Source: Ensifer adhaerens (GTDB lineage: Bacteria; Pseudomonadota; Alphaproteobacteria; Rhizobiales; Rhizobiaceae). From it: a stretch of DNA of 64,000 bases. The stretch covers positions 806,001 to 870,000 of the forward strand of contig NZ_LAZS01000006.1 in NCBI RefSeq assembly GCF_002007205.1, in the 5' to 3' direction. Positions within the stretch are counted from its first letter, which is position 1, and each line of letters starts with the position of its first letter. The notes under the pieces are model-generated. The model made no database searches. It saw nothing but the letters and a program-made list of their open reading frames with translations, and was not told where the DNA came from. This document shows, in pieces, positions 9,365-15,980 of this stretch. A program made the translations under genes and the position numbers.

Positions 9365-9437
9365 GTCAATGGGAATTATCTGGGACCGTGGCTCGGCTCC
9401 GCCTGCGCCCGCACCATTCCCAGAAATTCCCATTGAC
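9365..9437. repeat. 20-bp inverted repeat (possible oriT or replication-origin hairpin)
   Basis: The left arm 9365-9377 (GTCAATGGGAATT) is a perfect complement of 9425-9437, and the inner arm 9379-9385 (TCTGGGA) of 9418-9424. Together they make a 20-bp stem with one bulged A at 9378 and a 32-nt loop. It lies about 230 bp inside the left end of an element that encodes both a relaxase and an HUH replication initiator. Hairpins of this size are typical of nick-site regions, but no known nic sequence was recognised. Confidence 0.6.
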
Positions 9438-9552
9438 CGCCCTCCCGCTCCGGTGACCTCCTGCACTGATTAAGAGTTTACGAAACGAATTAAGGAAGCC
9501 CGCGTCCTAAGTCCGGGTTCCCCTGGGCTCTTTCAACCAAAATTGTAAAAAT

Positions 9553-9582
9553 AACCTCATGAAATCATTCGTTTATGAGGTT
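9553..9582 (+). promoter_or_regulatory. Dyad masking the ribosome binding site of the small gene at 9587
   Basis: AACCTCAT at 9553-9560 pairs perfectly with ATGAGGTT at 9575-9582, with 14 nt between. The right arm contains the GAGG that serves the ATG at 9587. In RNA the stem would hide the ribosome binding site; in DNA it could equally be an operator. Confidence 0.5.
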
Positions 9583-9586
9583 TCCC

Positions 9587-9814
9587 ATGAAATTGACGAC
9601 GACAAAAATTAGGGCGCTGACGTTTACAGTTCTCATCGAGGAGGCAACCAGCAGCGGCACCAATGGTCAGCCCCTTTTCTATCTGGCGTCGGTCTACAAG
9701 TTAACTGACAACGGTACCAAGCAATTGCTGCGGCGCTCGCGACTCCCGGGAGCCGCACTCACCCTGAAAATCGAGATCGAGCGAGACGGATTGCGTGCCT
9801 TCGACCGCCTTTGA
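9587..9814 (+). CDS. Small hypothetical protein of the element
   Basis: A 75-residue basic protein, unrecognised. It begins M-K-L-T-T-T-K-I-R-A-L and has alternating hydrophobic strands and a K-Q-L-L-R-R-S-R basic patch, which suggests a small beta-rich or nucleic-acid-binding fold (inference). I chose the ATG at 9587 over the in-frame ATG at 9575 because GAGG at 9577-9580 is correctly spaced only for the former. It is convergent with the mob operon and separated from it by the hairpin at 9907-9930. Confidence 0.5.
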   Translation: MKLTTTKIRALTFTVLIEEATSSGTNGQPLFYLASVYKLTDNGTKQLLRRSRLPGAALTLKIEIERDGLRAFDRL

Positions 9815-9906
9815 GGCCCGCGCCGGAACGAGCGTTTCCGAAGGCATCCAACATCATCCGACCCGCGCAAAAGCGTTGTACGGGCCTGCAAATGCGAAGA
9901 AATGTT

Positions 9907-9930
9907 GACCGCCGACTAACGACGGCGGTC
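9907..9930. terminator. Hairpin at the end of the mob operon
   Basis: GACCGCCG at 9907-9914 and CGGCGGTC at 9923-9930 form an 8-bp stem with an 8-nt loop. It contains the stop codon of the gene at 9916 and lies between convergent genes. No long T run follows, so termination is only probable. Confidence 0.45.
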
Positions 9931-10443
9931 ATTTGCATTTTCCAGCACCGGCGGTGATGACGTTCGATCCAGCCGCCACGCCTCAGCGCGAGCCTTCATC
10001 GCCCGCGACGTCGCGGGCAGATTGCCGGGAACGTCACAACGCAATAGGTCTGACCACTCCCCGAAATCGAATGCATTCTTGATCCAGTCCGCCGCCTCCG
10101 GAACATCCCGCATCAGCGCGGCCTTCGCCGCCGTCAACCTCGTAGATTCCCGCATGGGCTTATGCCTGCGGATGAAAACCATGGCGTCGTCTCCGGACAT
10201 GTAGATTTCCTTTGGAGGCAGGGGGGCAGGAGCGCGCCCCTGCGGCTCTCCCGACCCAGAACCCGACGTCACCCGCTGTAAAGGCATCAACGGCATCGAA
10301 CCAACGAGAGCGGCGAAGATGGCGAGAAGTTGGGCGGTGGCACCTTTCGGCGACATTTCGCGATGGGCTTGACGCGCCCGCTTCATCCTCATTGCTATCC
10401 TGTGCCCGCAATGGCGCGGTCTTTCATTTGATTTCGCTTTCAT
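9916..10443 (-). CDS. Hypothetical protein, mob-operon accessory
   Basis: A 175-residue protein that I do not recognise. The N-terminal 30 residues are strongly basic. A hydrophobic stretch (A-Q-L-L-A-I-F-A-A-L-V-G-S near residues 37-49) could be one membrane segment. The C-terminal half is soluble, with an A-A-D-W-I-K-N-A-F-D-F-G-E-W-S-D block. Its ATG overlaps the stop of the relaxase gene (ATGA), so it is translationally coupled and probably assists mobilisation or replication (inference). Confidence 0.6.
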   Translation of the reverse strand: MKAKSNERPRHCGHRIAMRMKRARQAHREMSPKGATAQLLAIFAALVGSMPLMPLQRVTSGSGSGEPQGRAPAPLPPKEIYMSGDDAMVFIRRHKPMRESTRLTAAKAALMRDVPEAADWIKNAFDFGEWSDLLRCDVPGNLPATSRAMKARAEAWRLDRTSSPPVLENANDRRR

Positions 10444-11693
10444 CTCGGCCTGTACTCCCTTCCCTGTTTCAACTCTGGCTCATACCGAGCAAGCCTGCCC
10501 CGGAGTTCATTCACTTCCATCCAAGCGTCATTTCGCTGGGCGGCGAGAGCACGCACTGATGCCGCCGATGCCTCAGCCTTTCGCTCAGCGTCGCGGCGGC
10601 GATCCTTCTCGGCTTGGATTTCACCACGAGCGCCATCCAGGAGCCGCTGCGCCCGGTCAATTCGCCCACGGAACTCGCTTGCAACAGCCTCACGCACTTT
10701 CGAAATCAGCAGACCGTCGAAAAACGAGCGCAGAAGCCCGCCAAAGCCTTTCGTACGCTCTGCCGATCGCTGAGACTCCTCCGCCGCTTGACGTGCCTTG
10801 ACGGCTACGGCTGACGCTTTCTCGGCCCGTTCCCGTTCACGGCTGGCCCTCTCTGCGGCGCGATCAGCAGATGCCTTCATTTGGACGGCCTTTGCGGTCT
10901 CCGCCGAAGCGGCTGCCTTCGCTTGAGTGACAAACTCACGGCCCTCTGACTGGACAGCTTGCGCCCGCTCCATTGTCACCTTCAGGGCCTGCGCCTGTTT
11001 CTGCTCAGCTTGCCATTCGTCGCGCCGGAGACGACGGCGGCGAGGACCGAGGCGGGTCAATCCCGAAGGTGCGGCGACCGCATGAAAATAGCTGTCCTGC
11101 CACTTGCTCATTGCGGCCCGATAGGCTGCATCACCGCGGCGGTTAAGGGCTTTATCGTCCTCGCCTGGACGAGGGCCCTCCGCCATGACTGCAGCCTTCG
11201 CCTGTTGCCCAGGATGGAACCTTGACGCCTTCATGTCCTTGCCGCCCGGAAGGGCATAGGCATGTAGGTGCCACCTCGATTCATCCTCATGCCGTATTAC
11301 GGACGTCAGACCGTCTCCGAACTGCGCCTTGAGCCATAGAACGTTACGGCGCTCCCAAGCCTCCACCGCCTGTCGCTTGGCGGGATCGGCCCGAACTTCC
11401 TCCGGCGTGAAGGGGTGGCTGACGACGATCGTGCAGAGCGTATGCTGATCTTTCCGCACTGCTCGCTCTTTCCCGCCCCGCGGCGTCGTCTTCGCCTGGG
11501 CGGCGCGCTCGTCGTGCAAGCGCTCGATCTCATCAAGTCCGATTCCAAAGACGACTACAGGTGGACGAGGGTCCCGAACATGGACGGAGGCGGCAGGATC
11601 GCGACGAGCCTCGGAGAACACAAAGCTGGTGGACCGCCCCTTGCGATCACCCTTGCGACTGAAGTTCTCCATGTGTGCAAACTGGAACGCCAT
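10440..11693 (-). CDS. MobV/Pre-like plasmid mobilisation relaxase
   Basis: A 417-residue protein of the MobV (Pre, plasmid recombination enzyme) type, which nicks oriT and pilots a single strand to the recipient. The metal-binding signature H-E-D-E-x3-H-L-H is at residues 135-144 (H135, D137, E138, H142, H144), preceded by the strand C-T-I-V-V-S-H-P-F. The N-terminus begins A-F-Q-F-A-H-M-E-N-F. From about residue 225 to the end the protein is a long Ala/Glu/Arg-rich coiled coil. It lies 6 bp after the small cysteine-rich gene. Family assignment is from the motif; the N-terminal half is divergent. Confidence 0.8.
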   Translation of the reverse strand: MAFQFAHMENFSRKGDRKGRSTSFVFSEARRDPAASVHVRDPRPPVVVFGIGLDEIERLHDERAAQAKTTPRGGKERAVRKDQHTLCTIVVSHPFTPEEVRADPAKRQAVEAWERRNVLWLKAQFGDGLTSVIRHEDESRWHLHAYALPGGKDMKASRFHPGQQAKAAVMAEGPRPGEDDKALNRRGDAAYRAAMSKWQDSYFHAVAAPSGLTRLGPRRRRLRRDEWQAEQKQAQALKVTMERAQAVQSEGREFVTQAKAAASAETAKAVQMKASADRAAERASRERERAEKASAVAVKARQAAEESQRSAERTKGFGGLLRSFFDGLLISKVREAVASEFRGRIDRAQRLLDGARGEIQAEKDRRRDAERKAEASAASVRALAAQRNDAWMEVNELRGRLARYEPELKQGREYRPR

Positions 11694-11699
11694 GCGCCA

Positions 11700-11957
11700 C
11701 TACCGCCTCAATAGAGCGATGGCTTCGGCCTCGGCTTCTGAATCGAATTCAACGTCTCGGCGATGGTCCCCGACCCGCCGGTGTGTGGCGGCGTCGGTCC
11801 ATCCCCCAAAATGATAGACGGCACAGTCCAGGCACAGCCAACCGCCTTCATCGGTCTGAACGTCCGGCGCGTTTTCACAAAATGGGTCGATACACATGAA
11901 GGTGCCATTGGCATACTTGATGACCGGGCGTCCTTCGCATTCCTTTGCATGTTTCAT
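11700..11957 (-). CDS. Small cysteine-rich (zinc-ribbon-like) protein
   Basis: An 85-residue protein with paired cysteines: C7, then C-I-D-P-F-C, then C-L-D-C, with an H-F-G-G-W tail, a layout that suggests a small zinc-binding fold. No family recognised. It sits between the replication initiator (156 bp upstream) and the relaxase (6 bp downstream) in the same direction, so it is likely an auxiliary DNA-binding protein of the replication/mobilisation unit (inference). Confidence 0.6.
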   Translation of the reverse strand: MKHAKECEGRPVIKYANGTFMCIDPFCENAPDVQTDEGGWLCLDCAVYHFGGWTDAATHRRVGDHRRDVEFDSEAEAEAIALLRR

Positions 11958-12014
11958 TTACACGTCTCCCGCTTCTTCAAACATTGTCATCGCCGGCGGC
12001 CTCAGAGGCAACGA

Positions 12015-12031
12015 TTAGTGACCGACTAATG
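12015..12031. repeat. Short inverted repeat between rep and the cysteine-rich gene
   Basis: ATTAGT-GACCG-ACTAAT, a perfect 6-bp dyad in the 156-bp gap downstream of the rep stop. Function unknown; could be an operator for the mob operon or part of an origin. Confidence 0.35.
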
Positions 12032-12113
12032 CTTTTCCCTTTGGTCAAAGCGTCGGCTCTCCGAGGGGCCTTTCAGGCAGACCCTCTGGGGCCTGGCTGG
12101 GGCCTCTGGCGGA

Positions 12114-13568
12114 CTATGCCGCCACCAGTTCAAGCACCAGCCGCAACGGCGGCGGGCGGAACGTCAGGCCGAAGGCGACGGCATGACCGCGCTCGCGATC
12201 CATCGCCGTGCGCACCGCCTCGCCGCCCGAGCAACCAGACCGTTGCCGGACGTCATCGGCGCGAGCGGCGACCGTCCACGCAGACGGCACATGTTCTCGG
12301 GTCCGCGCAGGCTCACCCGTCTCCTGCGCATGACCTGCGAGTTCGAGCGCCAGCCGCTCGACTTCCGCCCACCGATCCGCGCCGAAGTCCTCGAGCGCGG
12401 CGAGCACGGTAGACGCCCTCTTGCGAGACATGAGCGTGTTCCAGATGTCGCGGCGCAGGTATCCTGCCGCCTGCTCTTCCGGGGACTCCTCTTCTCCGGG
12501 GCGCTCCTCGTCCTCGTCCGCCTCGATACCGAGAGCGGCGGCGATCCCGGGCGAGACGACGCAGGAGCGAACCCCCTTCATCGCCGCGGCATACTCCAGC
12601 CAAAGGGCTTTCATGCCGTCGTCGCCAGACGCCAGTTCGAGGATTTCGAACGGATGCAGCCCCTCTTTCGAGCGGGCCTTTTTCGTCGCCTGTCCTGCCA
12701 TTTCCCACGCGACGTCGCGGGTGCGCCCAACGCCCTTGGCGATGTATTCGGCCAGCTTCTCTTCTGACCGAATGACGGCGACGTCCTGCCCGTCGAGCAA
12801 GGCCGAATAGCCCGCCGCCTGGACGGCTTCCAGATACCGCCGCACGAACCATTCCCCGAGGTCCTGCGTCTCAGCTCCCGAGCCGCGCAAGAGCAATGCG
12901 GTATGGATGTGGAAGTGCCAGCCGTTGGCCTTCGAGAACGTCACTTCTGGCGCAGAAATGACCCCGAAAATCCCATGCTGCTTCTTCCGGCGCGCCCACG
13001 GCGCACCCTGCCGCGCCTTCCGCGAAGCGGCCTGAACGACCTTCCGGAGATCGGCCAGACCCTGCCCGCGGCTATGCCGCACGGTTAGGGTACACATGAC
13101 CATCTGCCCGTCGCTGAAGCCCTTTACATGGTCGAAGACCTCTGCCATGCGGTCGCGGCGCTCTTGCCCCTTGCGCGGAGCGCAAACGGGGCAAAGCCAG
13201 CCCGAGTCACAAGCGAACGTCCCCGAGGTCCGCGCACCTGCTGCGCGGAGGTGCAAGCCCACCTCCTCCACCTCAAACCCTGCCCGACCGCAACCGCAGA
13301 CAGAGGGGCCGCGCCCCTCTTCGGGGCGAAGGATCGAGGCCGCGACGTCGCGGAGCGCCCACCGCTTCCGCCTCTGCCGGAATGCCTCTTCTGCCCCTGC
13401 CTCTTTTGCAGGGGGGGGCAACGCAGCTCCTCTCTTGTCAAGACGGCTCGCTTCGCCCGCCGCAACAACGCGAACGCCCTGCTGTCGCGGGCGCTTGTCA
13501 ACAATTTTGACTGGAGGGTTTAGAGAGGCTGCTAAATCGGCTGGGATATGTCCCAGCCCCGGGCTCAA
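12114..13568 (-). CDS. Rolling-circle replication initiator (HUH, Rep_1-like)
   Basis: A 484-residue HUH-superfamily protein resembling plasmid rolling-circle initiators of the pC194/pUB110 (Rep_1) type. The metal-binding motif reads H-F-H-I-H (H218, H220, H222) after a G-W. The probable nicking tyrosine is Y275 in A-E-Y-I-A-K-G-V. Upstream cysteines C91, C93, C120, C126 and C129 (W-L-C-P-V-C) form a zinc-binding module seen in this family. The C-terminal third is acidic and variable. In an integrated element such a protein may allow replication of the excised circle. The first Met may be an over-extended start; the zinc module at residue 91 onward is clearly native. Confidence 0.85.
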   Translation of the reverse strand: MSPGLGHIPADLAASLNPPVKIVDKRPRQQGVRVVAAGEASRLDKRGAALPPPAKEAGAEEAFRQRRKRWALRDVAASILRPEEGRGPSVCGCGRAGFEVEEVGLHLRAAGARTSGTFACDSGWLCPVCAPRKGQERRDRMAEVFDHVKGFSDGQMVMCTLTVRHSRGQGLADLRKVVQAASRKARQGAPWARRKKQHGIFGVISAPEVTFSKANGWHFHIHTALLLRGSGAETQDLGEWFVRRYLEAVQAAGYSALLDGQDVAVIRSEEKLAEYIAKGVGRTRDVAWEMAGQATKKARSKEGLHPFEILELASGDDGMKALWLEYAAAMKGVRSCVVSPGIAAALGIEADEDEERPGEEESPEEQAAGYLRRDIWNTLMSRKRASTVLAALEDFGADRWAEVERLALELAGHAQETGEPARTREHVPSAWTVAARADDVRQRSGCSGGEAVRTAMDRERGHAVAFGLTFRPPPLRLVLELVAA

Positions 13569-13632
13569 TCAACCGTCAACGGCGGCTTTACAATGTCAGC
13601 AATGTCGGTCAACATTTAAGAACATACCCCGA

Positions 13633-13675
13633 AAAAACCGCCGTAGGGTCGCAAGCCCGATGATCGGCGGTTTTT
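13633..13675. terminator. Bidirectional terminator-like hairpin between rep and vsr
   Basis: AAAAACCGCCG at 13633-13643 pairs with CGGCGGTTTTT at 13665-13675, with an inner GGG/CCC helix in the 21-nt loop. Both arms end in runs of A/T, so it could stop transcripts from vsr and from the other side. It lies upstream of rep, so a role in replication origin structure cannot be excluded. Confidence 0.6.
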
Positions 13676-13795
13676 CTATGGTCAGTCGCCGGCGCGCAGG
13701 GGTCAAGCGCCGAACGATATCTCGGCGTGACACAGCCGCGGCAGTGTGACCAATGTCACGAACGCCCATCAAACCTAGCGTGCGACGTCAGTCGA

Positions 13796-14206
13796 TTAAT
13801 CCAGAAAGTCGCGCAGGCGATCCGCCAAATTGTCCGCAGTCGTCTCACACTCCCAGATCACAAGCACACGCCATCCTTCGGCAGTTAGAGACTCTATGTG
13901 CTGCTGATCCCGCTCCTCGTTCCTTGCAATTTTCGGGACCCAATAATCCCTCCTGGATTTTGGTAATGTCGCGTCTTTGCACGAAGGGTCCGGATGACGG
14001 TGCCAAAAACAGCCATGGACGAAGATAATGGCCCTCCTGCTTGGGAACACCAAATCAGGCTTACCCGGCAGGTCTCGCCGGTGAAGGCGATACCTGTAGC
14101 CCATCGCATGGGCCATTCGCCTGACAATCATTTCAGGCTTGGTGTTCTTTGAAGCAATGCGCGCCATGTTGGCGCTACGCCTCTCCGGCGTTAGCTTGTC
14201 TACCAA
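13796..14206 (-). CDS. vsr: Very short patch repair endonuclease
   Basis: A 136-residue Vsr nuclease that nicks next to T:G mismatches arising from deamination of 5-methylcytosine. The catalytic residues fall at the same positions as in the E. coli enzyme: D51 in L-P-G-K-P-D-L-V-F, H64 and H69 in F-V-H-G-C-F-W-H. The zinc-site cysteines and the Y-W-V-P-K-I-A-R-N-x-E-R-D helix are also present. It follows the C5 methyltransferase by 55 bp, the usual pairing, and would limit C-to-T mutations at that enzyme's target. Confidence 0.95.
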   Translation of the reverse strand: MVDKLTPERRSANMARIASKNTKPEMIVRRMAHAMGYRYRLHRRDLPGKPDLVFPSRRAIIFVHGCFWHRHPDPSCKDATLPKSRRDYWVPKIARNEERDQQHIESLTAEGWRVLVIWECETTADNLADRLRDFLD

Positions 14207-14261
14207 GGTTTACCCCTAAGTCGGGGAACTTCGATCCTGAGCCTCGCTGAAGGTCACCGTC

Positions 14262-15515
14262 TCATGCCGAGCGTCTAGCCCCATCAGGCGCAAAGTTCGC
14301 CGCCCGTTCATCCGTCGACTCTCCGAACCCATCGAAGACGCCGGCGGGCGTGTAAGCGTCCACGAGGACAGCTTTTGCCATAGTCGCGACTGCGTAGGCA
14401 AGCAAGGGCGGAACGGCGTTGCCTATTTGCTTCAGCATCTGCCACTCGCTGCTCTTGAAGACAAATCCGTCGTGAAACGACTGCAACCGCGCCGCCTCCC
14501 GCACAGTGATCCACCGATCGAGCTTGGGGTGAACCCATTCCGAGAGGTCACGGTGCATCTGTGCCAGAATTGTGTAGCTGGGCAAATCGGGATGCAGACG
14601 ACGCCATTTTTCGGGACGCGCACCGTTCCATATTTCCTTCGGCAGCGAGTCGGCCTTCTCTCCCGGTTTAAGATATGTGATTAGGCGCGCGCGTTTCGCC
14701 ATCATTTCCTTGGTATGGTGATTATGTAGCTGAGCTTCGCCGCGGCCAATCGCCCGCTTGCGTTTCGTAGACTTGGCGTAACATCCTTCCGAGTAGTCGA
14801 GCCGCATCATTTGCAAGAATGGGTGCGGTCGCTCAACAGATGGATATGGCAGCGTGGCTCCGGAGGGGACGACTTTACTCGGCAGATCGCCGATGGCGTC
14901 CCACACTGTCGTCTGCTTTTCCACCTTTTGCGTATCGAGGAGCTTGAGTGCGAAGTCGGTTATCTCTCCGCCGCAATTCAGATCGTCCCGCGTGCCGAAG
15001 AAAAACACCCGCTCACGCGTTTGGGGAACGCCAAAGTCAGCCGCGCTGACCTTAACAAACGTCGTATTGCCATAGCCCAAACCGCGAAAGTGCTCGATTA
15101 TAGCGTCGCGGAAATGCCCCTTTTTCATCAACAGGATGTTGGGGACGTTCTCCAAGAGAAACATCCTCGGCCGAAGCTGATCAACTACTCGGGCGAACTG
15201 GGTATACAGCTGGTTCCGGTCATCAAAGAGATTGCGGGGGCCGATTTGGCTGAACCCTTGGCACGGCGGGCCACCGAACACCAAGTCGACATCCTCTCCG
15301 CACATCTTCTGATGCTTGTCGAAGTTCTCTCCGGAAAGGAAATCATGAATATCGCCTTCGAAAAGAGGCGTCTTCGGGAAGTTCGCGCGATACGTCTCGC
15401 AGGCGAACCGATCGAACTCAACCGCCGCCTTCACTTCAAACCCGGCAAGCTCAACCCCCTCGCAAAACCCGCCGCACCCCGAAAAGAGGCTAACTGCCGT
15501 TGGTTTCTTCGTCAT
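14262..15515 (-). CDS. DNA (cytosine-5) methyltransferase of the R-M system
   Basis: A 417-residue C5 methyltransferase that protects the cognate target. Motif I S-L-F-S-G-C-G-G is at residues 9-16, the catalytic P-C-Q of motif IV at C85 (F-G-G-P-P-C-Q-G-F-S-Q), E-N-V of motif VI at 122-124, the motif VIII Q-T-R-E-R-V-F, and motif X Q-I-G-N-A-V-P-P near the C-terminus. I start at 15515 because AGGA lies 7-8 bp upstream of that ATG; the ATG at 15542 lacks one. It is divergent from the controller gene, with about 220 bp of regulatory DNA between. The target sequence is not readable from the protein. Confidence 0.95.
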   Translation of the reverse strand: MTKKPTAVSLFSGCGGFCEGVELAGFEVKAAVEFDRFACETYRANFPKTPLFEGDIHDFLSGENFDKHQKMCGEDVDLVFGGPPCQGFSQIGPRNLFDDRNQLYTQFARVVDQLRPRMFLLENVPNILLMKKGHFRDAIIEHFRGLGYGNTTFVKVSAADFGVPQTRERVFFFGTRDDLNCGGEITDFALKLLDTQKVEKQTTVWDAIGDLPSKVVPSGATLPYPSVERPHPFLQMMRLDYSEGCYAKSTKRKRAIGRGEAQLHNHHTKEMMAKRARLITYLKPGEKADSLPKEIWNGARPEKWRRLHPDLPSYTILAQMHRDLSEWVHPKLDRWITVREAARLQSFHDGFVFKSSEWQMLKQIGNAVPPLLAYAVATMAKAVLVDAYTPAGVFDGFGESTDERAANFAPDGARRSA

Positions 15516-15548
15516 AGCTTTTCCTAAAAGTGGCCGGCGCATTGAAGG

Positions 15549-15560
15549 GACTCATGAGTC
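15549..15560. promoter_or_regulatory. 12-bp palindrome GACTCATGAGTC upstream of the methyltransferase
   Basis: A perfect palindrome built of the same GACT/AGTC half-sites as the C-box, located 34 bp before the methyltransferase ATG. It may let the controller or the methyltransferase itself regulate this promoter. Confidence 0.5.
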
Positions 15561-15641
15561 CAGCTTCAGCGACCTTAAAGGTGGTCAATCAAGCTGGCAA
15601 CAGTCCATGTAGCCTGAGTCTTGGGGAGACGGTGGGAAAGT

Positions 15642-15664
15642 GACTTTCCCCTGTGGACTAGCCA
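15642..15664. promoter_or_regulatory. Degenerate second C-box-like site
   Basis: GACTTTCCCC followed by TGTG and GACTAGCC repeats the half-site / TGTG / half-site order of a C-box with poorer matches, just upstream of the strong site at 15670. Possibly a weaker controller operator. Confidence 0.35.
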
Positions 15665-15669
15665 TATGT

Positions 15670-15691
15670 GACTCATAGTCCGTGGAGACCA
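15670..15691 (+). promoter_or_regulatory. C-box operator for the R-M controller protein
   Basis: GACTCATAGTC followed by CGTG and G-A-G-A-C-C: the left half matches the published C-box consensus (GACT-Y-AT-AGTC, CGTG spacer) exactly, while the right half is degenerate. It lies 58-68 bp before the controller start, the expected place for autoregulation of the controller/endonuclease transcript. Confidence 0.75.
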
Positions 15692-15737
15692 CCCGTAATC
15701 AGTCGTACTCAGGAGGCCAATACGACTTAGGGGCACT

Positions 15738-15980
15738 ATGGACCTGTCGAAGTACTACGGCGCTGCCGTGCGTCAGCACCGACTGCTCGTGCGTCTATCG
15801 CAGGAGGAATTGGCGGAGCGTGCCGGGCTGGACAGGACATATGTCAGTGGGATCGAACGCGGCCGCCGGAACCCGTCACTGCGCAATCTCCAGAATATCT
15901 CTGAGGCGCTGGGGGTTGATCTCGACGTCATGTTCGCGACCGCGCGACAGATAGCCCTCAACCAATCGGGGAAAAACTAG
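15738..15980 (+). CDS. R-M controller (C) protein, XRE-type helix-turn-helix
   Basis: An 80-residue all-helical DNA-binding protein of the C.AhdI/C.BclI type. The helix-turn-helix covers about residues 22-42 (L-S-Q-E-E-L-A-E-R-A-G-L-D-R-T-Y-V-S), followed by the family-typical G-I-E-R-G-R-R-N-P-S-L. Such proteins bind C-boxes as dimers, first activating and then repressing their own operon, which delays endonuclease synthesis until the methyltransferase has protected the host. A canonical C-box lies just upstream, and the stop is followed at once by the endonuclease frame. Confidence 0.93.
   Translation: MDLSKYYGAAVRQHRLLVRLSQEELAERAGLDRTYVSGIERGRRNPSLRNLQNISEALGVDLDVMFATARQIALNQSGKN

Larger units (their letters stand above)
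9143..9586. other. Non-coding left end of the element
   Basis: About 440 bp without a convincing gene. It holds a short perfect hairpin (9215-9229: GGGGGC, GCA, GCCCCC), the large inverted repeat at 9365-9437, and a dyad at 9553-9582 that overlaps the ribosome binding site of the next small gene. Open frames across 9197-9466 on both strands are mirror frames around the inverted repeat and have no recognisable product. Confidence 0.6.

Noticed and set aside
9197-9466. Short open frames on both strands at the left end of the element
   Set aside because: They arise around the inverted repeat, overlap each other, and have no ribosome binding site or family.
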